From Pontibacter pamirensis (GTDB lineage: Bacteria; Bacteroidota; Bacteroidia; Cytophagales; Hymenobacteraceae), in NCBI RefSeq assembly GCF_010015475.1, contig NZ_SSNI01000012.1:113816-177815 (forward strand): a stretch of 64,000 bases of DNA. The letters are read 5' to 3'. The notes under the pieces are model-generated. The model ran no database searches. It saw only the letters and a list, made by a program, of their open reading frames with translations, and was not told where the DNA came from. Position numbers and translations under genes: made by a program. This document shows, piece by piece, positions 25,837 through 34,000 of the stretch. The number at the start of each line of letters is the position of its first letter. The stretch's first letter is position 1.

Positions 25837-25854
25837 TCTCCGGCCGCTTTTTAT

Positions 25855-28659
25855 ATGGCAAACATTCCTGACTATAACCTTGACGAGCTCGACGCCCGCC
25901 AGAACATTATCATCAAAGGGGCCCGAGTGCATAACCTCAAGAACCTGAGCGTTGCGCTGCCCCGCAATCAGTTTATCGTTATCACGGGCTTGTCCGGCTC
26001 CGGCAAGTCATCTCTCGCTTTTGATACCCTGTATGCCGAAGGGCAGCGCATGTATGTGGAGAGTTTGAGTTCTTACGCGCGCCAGTTCCTGGGCCGCATG
26101 GATAAACCGGATGTGGACTACATCAAGGGCATCAGCCCGGCCATTGCCATAGAGCAGAAGGTAAGCATCAAGAACAACCGCTCTACTGTGGGCACCAGCA
26201 CCGAAATCTATGATTACCTGAAGCTGCTCTATGCCCGCATTGGCAAGACCTATTCGCCGGTGTCAGGGGAGGTGGTGCAGAAAGATTCTGTGGCCGATGT
26301 GGTGGACTTTATCTTTTCGCTGGAGGACGAGGCGCGTGTGATGATACTGGCGCCGCTGCACCAGCACACTGACCGTTCATTGGCAAAGGAGTTGGACCTG
26401 CTGCTGCAGAAAGGTTATTCCCGCATCTACGCCGATGGCCAGGTATACTTTATTGAGGAGTTGCTGGAGCAGAAGAAGCCGAACCTTGGCAAAGAAGTCT
26501 ATATACTGGTAGACCGTGCGGTTATTTATAAGTCAGATGAAGATTTAGCTTTCCGGATTGGCGACTCCGTGCAAACTGCTTTCTTCGAAGGGCACGGGGA
26601 GTGCCGTGTTATTTTCGGCGAGGAGGAGCGCGTCTTCTCCGACCGCTTTGAACTGGACGGTGTCGTGTTTGAGGAGCCCTCGGTCAACTTCTTCAGCTTT
26701 AACAACCCCTTCGGTGCCTGCCAGACCTGCGAGGGCTTTGGCAGCGTGTTGGGCATAGACCCTGACCTGGTGATACCAGACAAAAGCCTGACGGTGTATG
26801 AAGGAGCCATCGCGCCCTGGCGTTCCGACAAGATGAATGAGTGGCTGCAGCCGCTGGTGAAAAACGGTATCCGCTTCGACTTCCCGATTCACCGGCCTTA
26901 CAACGAGCTGACAGAGGCAGAGCAGGAGTTGCTGTGGACAGGCAATAAATTTTTTGAAGGACTAAACGACTTCTTTAAACACATACAGGGGCAGACGCAC
27001 AAAATCCAGTACCGCGTCATGTTGTCACGCTACCGGGGCCGCACCACCTGCCCGGAGTGCCGCGGCTCGCGCCTGCGCAAAGACGCCTCCTACGTGAAAG
27101 TGAACGGCAAAAGCATCACCGACCTAGTGCTGATGCCACTGACGCAGGTGCTGCCCTTCTTCCGGAACATAGAGCTAACGCAGCACGAGCGGAATGTGGC
27201 CGAGCGCCTGGTGACAGAAGTTGCCAATCGCCTGAGTTACCTGGAGCGGGTGGGGCTGGGCTACCTTACCCTCAACCGCCTTTCCAATACCCTGTCGGGT
27301 GGCGAGAGCCAGCGTATTAACCTGGCTACTTCGCTGGGCAGCGCTTTGGTGGGGTCTATGTATATCCTCGACGAACCCAGCATCGGTCTGCACCCGAAAG
27401 ACTCGGAGCAACTGATTGGAGTGCTGCGCACGCTGCAGCAACTGGGCAACACCGTAATTGTGGTGGAGCACGAAGAGGAGATGATGAAGGCTGCTGACCA
27501 ACTCATCGACATCGGGCCTGAGGCTGGCTCCGGTGGCGGTAATTTGATGTTCCAGGGTACTTTCGAGGAAATGACCAGGAGCACTGACACCTACACCGCC
27601 AAATACCTTAGCGGCAGAATGGAGGTGCCGGTGCCGTCGCAGCGCCGCAAGTGGCGTAATGCCATTGAGGTGACGGGTGCCCGCGAGAACAACCTGAAAA
27701 ACCTGAACGTGAAGTTCCCGCTGGGCGTGATGACGGTAGTGACAGGCGTGAGTGGTTCTGGTAAATCCACCTTAATTAAAAATATACTCTACCCGGCCAT
27801 GCAGAAGCTGCACGGTTCCACCGCCGAGGCAACCGGTAAGTTCGACAAACTGGGCGGCGACTATGGCAAAATTGACCATGTGGAGTTCGTGGACCAAAAC
27901 CCGATCGGCAAATCGTCGCGCTCTAACCCGGTTACTTATGTAAAGGCCTACGATGCCATTCGGACCTTGTATGCGGATCAGCCATTGGCGAAGTCCCGTG
28001 GGTTTAAGCCGTCACATTTCTCATTTAACATTGAGGGCGGACGCTGCGAGGTATGCCAGGGCGAAGGGCAGGTGAAAATAGAGATGCAGTTTATGGCCGA
28101 CATCTACCTGACCTGCGAAAGCTGCCACGGTCACCGCTTCAAGCAGGATGTGCTTGACATCAAGTACAAAGAGACAAACATCTCCGAAGTGCTCAACATG
28201 ACGTTGTCCGACAGCATTGATTTTTTCTCTGATCAAACGAAAATATCAGAGCGCCTGAAGCCGCTGGATGATGTAGGCCTAGGCTATATCCGCCTGGGGC
28301 AGTCGAGCAATACCTTATCGGGTGGCGAGGCGCAGCGCGTGAAGCTGGCGTCCTTCTTAACCAAAGGCGCCACTTCGCATCACGAGAACATCCTGTTCAT
28401 CTTTGACGAGCCCAGCACCGGCCTGCATTTCCACGACATCAGCAAGCTGCTCACATCCATGAATGCACTCATCGAGAACGGCAACACCGTCGTTATCATC
28501 GAGCACAACATGGACATCATCAAATCCGCTGACTGGATCATAGACCTTGGTCCGGAGGGCGGCACAAACGGCGGCCACCTGCTATTTGAAGGCACCCCGG
28601 AAGACATGGTGAAGCTGGAGGACAATGATACAGCCCGTTTCCTGAAGGGGAAGGTGTAA
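25855..28659 (+). CDS. uvrA: Excinuclease ABC subunit A (UvrA)
   Basis: A 934-residue tandem ABC ATPase that finds bulky DNA lesions and loads UvrB in nucleotide excision repair. First Walker A GLSGSGKS (about residues 43-50) and second GVSGSGKS (about 640); both signature blocks are present (LSGGESQRI and LSGGEAQRV), as are EEMMKAADQLIDIGPEAG and the matching DLGPEGG. Zinc-module cysteines occur as CQTCEGFG, CPECRGSR, CEVCQGEGQ and CESCHGHR. All family features are intact. The gene is monocistronic, ending in a strong terminator. Confidence 0.97.
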   Translation: MANIPDYNLDELDARQNIIIKGARVHNLKNLSVALPRNQFIVITGLSGSGKSSLAFDTLYAEGQRMYVESLSSYARQFLGRMDKPDVDYIKGISPAIAIEQKVSIKNNRSTVGTSTEIYDYLKLLYARIGKTYSPVSGEVVQKDSVADVVDFIFSLEDEARVMILAPLHQHTDRSLAKELDLLLQKGYSRIYADGQVYFIEELLEQKKPNLGKEVYILVDRAVIYKSDEDLAFRIGDSVQTAFFEGHGECRVIFGEEERVFSDRFELDGVVFEEPSVNFFSFNNPFGACQTCEGFGSVLGIDPDLVIPDKSLTVYEGAIAPWRSDKMNEWLQPLVKNGIRFDFPIHRPYNELTEAEQELLWTGNKFFEGLNDFFKHIQGQTHKIQYRVMLSRYRGRTTCPECRGSRLRKDASYVKVNGKSITDLVLMPLTQVLPFFRNIELTQHERNVAERLVTEVANRLSYLERVGLGYLTLNRLSNTLSGGESQRINLATSLGSALVGSMYILDEPSIGLHPKDSEQLIGVLRTLQQLGNTVIVVEHEEEMMKAADQLIDIGPEAGSGGGNLMFQGTFEEMTRSTDTYTAKYLSGRMEVPVPSQRRKWRNAIEVTGARENNLKNLNVKFPLGVMTVVTGVSGSGKSTLIKNILYPAMQKLHGSTAEATGKFDKLGGDYGKIDHVEFVDQNPIGKSSRSNPVTYVKAYDAIRTLYADQPLAKSRGFKPSHFSFNIEGGRCEVCQGEGQVKIEMQFMADIYLTCESCHGHRFKQDVLDIKYKETNISEVLNMTLSDSIDFFSDQTKISERLKPLDDVGLGYIRLGQSSNTLSGGEAQRVKLASFLTKGATSHHENILFIFDEPSTGLHFHDISKLLTSMNALIENGNTVVIIEHNMDIIKSADWIIDLGPEGGTNGGHLLFEGTPEDMVKLEDNDTARFLKGKV

Positions 28660-28683
28660 AGAATTTCGAATATAGATTTGATG

Positions 28684-28718
28684 AAGCCGCAGGTACTTGT
28701 TGTATCTGCGGCTTTTGT
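28684..28718 (+). terminator. uvrA terminator
   Basis: AAGCCGCAG and CTGCGGCTT arms with a T-rich tail (TTTGTTTTG), 24 bases after the stop codon. Confidence 0.85.
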
Positions 28719-28738
28719 TTTGAAATAGTAGTTCCGGG

Positions 28739-28789
28739 TCAAATCACCCCTGCCCCTCCTTGTCCAAGGAGGGGCAGGGGGTGGTTTGA
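28739..28789. repeat. GC-rich palindromic repeat
   Basis: A 51-base near-perfect hairpin: TCAAA..CACCCCTGCCCCTCCTTG on the left and its complement on the right around a 2-base loop. Part of the 305-base spacer between uvrA and tpiA. Palindromes built on CCCCTGCCCCTCC are dispersed in many Bacteroidota genomes as I recall. Confidence 0.75.
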
Positions 28790-28830
28790 CACGTCTGCCT
28801 ACAAACTTTAACTTTATCTATCCAAAGAAA

Positions 28831-28869
28831 ACACCCTCTCCTGTTTTTAGGAGAGGGCGGGGGAGAGGT
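28831..28869. repeat. Second GC-rich palindrome (CCCTCTCC type)
   Basis: ACCCTCTCCT pairs with AGGAGAGGG, followed by GGGGGAGAGGT which could pair alternatively with the same left arm. Lies 41 bases after the first palindrome. The rest of the spacer up to tpiA is AT-rich and shows nothing further. Confidence 0.65.
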
Positions 28870-28964
28870 AATTTAGAAATTGTTAAATTGCCACATTGGT
28901 AGCTAAAATTCTGAAACGGAGTATATATAACTATAAAAGATCATCACCAAAAAACACATAAAAC

Positions 28965-29726
28965 ATGAGAAAGAAAATTGTTGCAGGTAACTGGAAAATG
29001 AATAAAAGCTATGAGGAGGCGCTTTCGCTGGTATCGGAAATCGATAACATGGTGAAAGACGAAGTGAACGGCGATGTGGCCGTGATCGTGGCGCCGCCTT
29101 TCCCTTACCTGCAGAGCGTAGGCAAGTTGGTGCAGGGCAATGATAAGATGCACCTGGCAGCTCAGAACGTGAGCGAGTACGAAAGCGGTGCTTATACCGG
29201 TGACGTATCAGCGAGCATGCTGAAGTCGGTGGGCGTGGAGTACGTGATTATAGGCCACAGCGAGCGCCGCCTATACCACCACGAAGATGCCCAGACGCTT
29301 TACAAGAAAATGAAACTGTCCATTGCCCAGGGCCTAAAGCCAATATTCTGCTGCGGTGAGCCGCTGGAGGAGCGCGACGCAGACCGCCACTTCGAGTATG
29401 TGGGCCAGCAGCTGAAAGACAGTGTCTCTTACCTGAGCAACCAGGAGTTCGACCAGATTGTAGTAGCCTACGAGCCGATTTGGGCGATAGGCACCGGTAA
29501 AACGGCCAGCTCACAGCAGGCGCAGGAAATGCACGCCTATATACGGGAGCAACTATCGCGCATGTTCGATGCGGAGGCTGCCTATAATTGCACTATTCTG
29601 TATGGTGGCAGCTGCAATCCGGGCAACGCGCAGGAGCTGTTTGCGCAGGAAGATATAGACGGAGGCCTGATAGGAGGTGCCTCTCTCAAGTCCAGAGACT
29701 TCACCGACATCATCAAATCCTTCTAA
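28965..29726 (+). CDS. tpiA: Triosephosphate isomerase
   Basis: A 253-residue (beta/alpha)8 glycolytic enzyme interconverting dihydroxyacetone phosphate and glyceraldehyde 3-phosphate. Substrate Lys in AGNWKMNK, catalytic His in IIGHSERR, catalytic Glu in VAYEPIWAIGTGKTA, and the phosphate-binding GGASLKS at the end. Full length for the family. It is monocistronic, with a strong terminator; no clear -7 box precedes it. The upstream spacer carries two GC-rich palindromes. Confidence 0.97.
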   Translation: MRKKIVAGNWKMNKSYEEALSLVSEIDNMVKDEVNGDVAVIVAPPFPYLQSVGKLVQGNDKMHLAAQNVSEYESGAYTGDVSASMLKSVGVEYVIIGHSERRLYHHEDAQTLYKKMKLSIAQGLKPIFCCGEPLEERDADRHFEYVGQQLKDSVSYLSNQEFDQIVVAYEPIWAIGTGKTASSQQAQEMHAYIREQLSRMFDAEAAYNCTILYGGSCNPGNAQELFAQEDIDGGLIGGASLKSRDFTDIIKSF

Positions 29727-29743
29727 ATTGTAAAATAAAGTGC

Positions 29744-29782
29744 AAAAAAGGCTGCCAATTGAATTAATTGGCAGCCTTTTTT
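29744..29782 (+). terminator. tpiA terminator
   Basis: A perfect 17-base stem with A-tract and T-tract ends (AAAAAAGGCTGCC..GGCAGCCTTTTTT) and a 5-base loop, 17 bases after the stop. Confidence 0.93.
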
Positions 29783-29825
29783 GTGTAACTTATAGTTATA
29801 TTTGAGGCAATATCCATATATTACA

Positions 29826-30200
29826 ATGTATATACTTTTAATTTTCTGGATGGCCCTGCTGCCCCTTCTTAATTTGCCGGCAACTGCTCCTGCACCAGCT
29901 AGGGAAGCGACCGTTGAAAGGGATTATTGTGACATTTACGGAGCAGTATACCTGGAGCGGGACCCAAGATATAAGAATGATGCATCTAAAATCGTTTATC
30001 TAAATGAGGACCAGGCTTTTGCGAATCTGGTGGTATACCGTGAGAGTAACAAGCTCTTTGCCGATGGTATAGGCATCTGGTTTATTACTCCCAGCAAGGC
30101 GTTTGCGAATCATATTCTTTACGTGACGGAACAACGCCACCAGGCTGATTTTACTGTGTCTTTTACTGATGTGCGTTCTTCTGCCACTTGTCGTGATTAA
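29826..30200 (+). CDS. DUF6150-like secreted protein (124 residues)
   Basis: A small protein with a hydrophobic N-terminus (MYILLIFWMALLPLLNLP) likely to act as signal or anchor. The body has three copies of an (F/Y)AN-type strand motif: DQAFANLVVYRESN, FADGIGIWFITPSKAFAN and ADFTVSFTDV, and starts with CDIYGAVYLERD and ends in TCRD. This layout matches the DUF6150 family as I remember it. Paired Cys at both ends of the domain could form a disulfide outside the cytoplasm. The start is ATG 29826; the frame is open to a TTG at 29802, which lies inside the -7 box TATATTTG (29797-29804). Function unknown. Confidence 0.72.
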   Translation: MYILLIFWMALLPLLNLPATAPAPAREATVERDYCDIYGAVYLERDPRYKNDASKIVYLNEDQAFANLVVYRESNKLFADGIGIWFITPSKAFANHILYVTEQRHQADFTVSFTDVRSSATCRD

Positions 30201-30209
30201 TGTTTTAAG

Positions 30210-31040
30210 ATGGATTTTATAGAAGTTGCTTTAAAGGTGAACGCGGATTACGCGGACATACTTACTGCCGAGCTCGGAGAGCTCGGCTTTGATGCTTTTG
30301 TGGAGACTGAAGATGGCTTTAACGCCTATACAGAAGAAGACCGTTTCAGCGAAGCGGCACTGCAGGAAACGTTGCGGCATTACGCTGAATTTGTGACAGT
30401 TACGTATGAAGTACAGAAAATTGAGCGCCAGAACTGGAACGAGGAGTGGGAGCGTAATTTTGAGCCTCTGTTCATTGGGTGGAAAGTATCCGTCAGGGCT
30501 TCTTTCCACCCAAAGCCGGAGCAGGCGAAGTACGACATCGTCATTAATCCGAAAATGTCGTTCGGCACAGGCCACCACGAAACCACCACGCTCATGATTG
30601 AGAACCAGCTGACGCTGGACCACCAGGGCAAGCGCGTGCTGGATATGGGCTGCGGCACAGGCATACTGGCTATTATGGCCGGCGAACTGGGCGCTTCAGA
30701 GATTGTGGCGGTGGAGATTGAAGACTGGACTGTGGAGAATGCCCGGGAGAATGCGGAACTCAACAACTATGGCCATATTGATGTGCGTTTAGGTGGTGCC
30801 GAAACAATTGAAGGAGAGAAACCTTTCGACATCATACTGGCCAATATAAACCGCAACGTGTTACTGGAAGACATGCCGGCTTGCAAAGCTGTGCTGAAGC
30901 CGGAAGGCTGGCTGCTTTTGAGCGGCTTTTATACCGAGGACTTACCCGTACTCCAGCAGCGAACAGAGGCGCTGGGGCTGCAGTACATATCGCACCGGGA
31001 AAAGAATAACTGGGTATCCGCCCTGTTCAAAGCAAAATAA
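30210..31040 (+). CDS. prmA: Ribosomal protein L11 methyltransferase
   Basis: A 276-residue SAM-dependent methyltransferase that trimethylates ribosomal protein L11. The N-terminal substrate-recognition domain covers about residues 1-100. The SAM-binding domain has VLDMGCGTGILAIMAG and the catalytic-region LANINRNVL, with the PrmA signature FGTGHHETT. It begins 10 bases after the DUF6150-like gene, so the two are probably co-transcribed. It is followed 24 bases later by the giant secreted protein gene on the same strand. Confidence 0.95.
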   Translation: MDFIEVALKVNADYADILTAELGELGFDAFVETEDGFNAYTEEDRFSEAALQETLRHYAEFVTVTYEVQKIERQNWNEEWERNFEPLFIGWKVSVRASFHPKPEQAKYDIVINPKMSFGTGHHETTTLMIENQLTLDHQGKRVLDMGCGTGILAIMAGELGASEIVAVEIEDWTVENARENAELNNYGHIDVRLGGAETIEGEKPFDIILANINRNVLLEDMPACKAVLKPEGWLLLSGFYTEDLPVLQQRTEALGLQYISHREKNNWVSALFKAK

Positions 31041-31063
31041 TCCATACCCTAAGCTGTACCCTT

Positions 31064-34000
31064 ATGAAACGACTTTTACCCCTTATCTTTCTATTGGCAG
31101 CTTTGACGGCGCAGGCGCAGACAAAGCTTTCCAACAAGCCCGCAGATTTTATAGGAGATGTAAAAACCCTGTTAACAGCAGGGAAGGTTGATGGTGCTGA
31201 GAAACTCTCTGCTGACATGGAAGAGGTATGGAGCAGCGGAAAGCTATCTTCTAAGCAGCAGCAGCAGATTATGGACATCAGCCAGCTTATGTACCGCAAA
31301 CGTATAAGCAGCGCACAGTTTGGACAGTTCTATACCATGGTTGCGGCAGGTATCAACAACAAGGGCATGCGCGCTGACCAGCTGGACAAAATGCTGGAGG
31401 TAACTGAGAAAGCCGTACAGCAGGAAGATGCAAAGCGCCTGGGTCAGTTCCTGACTACTTCCAGCTTATACCTGAGCAATAACCTCCTCTATCAGAATTC
31501 CTATTATAAGCTGCTTTCCTCAGGCGGCAGTTTCAGCTTTGCCTATGAGGGGGCCAGCAAAGCCACAGCCGAAGAAGCTGATGGAGGCAATGGCTGGGAC
31601 AGTGTATCCTGGGACGATGAGGAGAAAACCCAGGAAGAGGCAGTGGAGGATGATGGCTGGGGCATTGTAACGGCCACTCCTAAGAAAGAAGACAAGAAAA
31701 AAACAGCGCAGGCACGCAAAGAGAGCCTGAAGCAACAGTTTTTACCTGCTCAGCCCAAAGTGTTGGGCCCGGTGTTAAAGCTAGAGAAGACAGACCTCAC
31801 TTTTGTCACCCCCTGGGATTCTACTTCTATCAGCAACACTCAAGGACAGCTGATGTTGGTCAACAACCTGTTTGTAGGAGAGGGCGGTAAGTTTGAGTGG
31901 CAGCTAAAAGGGGAGCCAGCTTCGGCGGAGCTCCGCAAATACAACTTCAATGTATCTTTTGCCGGTTTCAAGGCGCCGGATGTTACGGTAATTTACCCGG
32001 CTGTGCTGGCGGCACCTGTTGATGGTGCTTTTGAGTGGATCAGCAGCAAGCGCAAAACCAATAGCTATCCTTATCCTAAATTTAACTCCTTTACCAGCGA
32101 CGCGAAAATAAACAACTTAGGCCCCCATGTTGCCTACAAAGGCGGGTTCTCGCTGGTAGGTAACGCTATCGGGAGCAAGCCGATGGATGATAGCCCATCC
32201 GAGATCGTAGTGTCACATAATGGAGAGCGTAAGTTCCGCTCCTTAGCCAGAAGCTATTCGTTTGAGGATTCACTGCTGCTGGCGAACCGTGCGGCTGTTG
32301 CTATCTATCAGCAGAAAGACTCGCTTGTGCACCCGGCCATGCAACTGCGCTACTCCCGCGTAAACCAGGAGCTGACGCTAACAAAGGATAAAGGAGCTTA
32401 TGCTGATGCGCCTTTCATCGATAATTTTCATCAAATGGAAATTATGGCAGAGCGCCTTCAGTGGAAACTGAATGAGCCGAACGTAGAGTTTTCAGTTCTG
32501 AACTCAAAGACACTGGTGCCGGTGCAGTTGGAGTCTATGGAGTTCTTTTCTAATAGCCGTTACCAGCGGCTGGTGGGGGTCGCGCAGTTTCACCCCTTGC
32601 AGGTATTGGTTGGTTATGGGCTAAAGGCTAAAACAAAGGAGTTTTATGCCTCTGATGTAGCCAAAGCCACTAAAATAAGTGAAGCGGCCATTAGAGAAGC
32701 GGCGCAGGCTATGGCTTACCAGAGTTACCTGAGTTATGAACCGGCTTCCGGCTATATTGAGTTAAAACCCAAAGCCTTGCATTATGTGGGTTCTTCCCGC
32801 GATGCAAAAGACTATGACCATATCATCATCAAGTCTGTGGTACCCTCAGGCCGTAATGCCACCCTTAATCTGGACGACAACAAACTAACGGTAAGGGGAG
32901 TGGATCGCATAGTCTTCAACAACGACACGGCCAGCGTATACATGCTGCCGCGCGGAAACGAAGTCCGCATCCTGCAAAACCGCGATATTGAATTTAACGG
33001 GCAGGTATATGCCAGCAGCCTTGCTATTAAAGGGTCTGATTTTAAATTCAACTATAAGGACTTTACAATAGAGCTTGCCAACATAGATACCGTGGCACTA
33101 GTTACAGGTAAGCGGCGCGGCCGTAACGGCAACGTGACTGACCAGGTGCTGACGAGTAACAAAGGAGGTATGTCGGGTACGCTGTATATCAACAAGCCCG
33201 GTAACAAATCAGGCAGGCAATATTTCGCGGAGTATCCTAAGTTTGATGCTGTGTCGGGGGCGAGGGTTGCTTTTGCCAGACCAGATGTGGCGGGCGGTGC
33301 CTATGACAGCACCATATATTTCGAAATGCCGCCTTTCAAATTAGATAGTCTGAGCTCAACCAAAAACGCTATCGGGTTTGATGGTACATTTAATTCCGGA
33401 GGTATTTTCCCGCCCATTAAAACAAAGATGGTGATGATGCCAGACGAAACACTTGGTTTCTATTATCAGCCGGGGGAGAAAGGTTTACCGGCTTACGGTG
33501 GCAAAGGGATGGTGTATGATACTATCATGATGAACTCAGGCGGTATCCAGAGTAAAGGAACGCTAACCTACCTGAATGCTACGCTTGAGGCTCCGGCATA
33601 CACGTATTACAAAAACGGAGTTACAGTAGAAGGAGGAACATCAGTAACCATGAAAGAAGGCCAGCACAATGGATCAGAGTATCCGGTAGCCACCCTACAG
33701 GGGTTCAGCATGAACTGGCAACCACTGGCCGACACCATGTACCTGCAGACTGTAAATGAACCGATGAAACTCTACAAAGAGGGCTTTGCTCTTACAGGAG
33801 TAGCCAAGCTTACACCCGGAGGCTTACAAGGCAGCGGAGTGGTAGATAACCCGGTAGCAAACGTTACCTCTCAGGAACTGACCTTTAAACAGCGTAGCTT
33901 CAGCGGCAACCATGCTCAGATGCTCGTGAAGTCTGACGTAGAGGGAAGGCCAGCGGTAAAAGCACAGGATGTTGCCGTTGCTTATGATATGGAAGGAGGC

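Larger units (their letters stand above)
25486..25854. other. 369-base spacer with paired elements, possible RNA
   Basis: Between 25565 and 25640 there is extensive self-complementarity, including CCGGCA/TGCCGG and CTGCTGTT/AACAGCAG with inner GCCT/AGGC stems. A further stretch around 25690-25745 is GC-rich with CTGCTGAGAG. No ORF in either direction has coding character. It does not match tmRNA, RNase P RNA, SRP RNA or TPP riboswitch features that I can check by eye. A TAGATTTG box lies at 25490-25497 on the plus strand. The right end is the uvrA promoter and leader. Confidence 0.5.
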
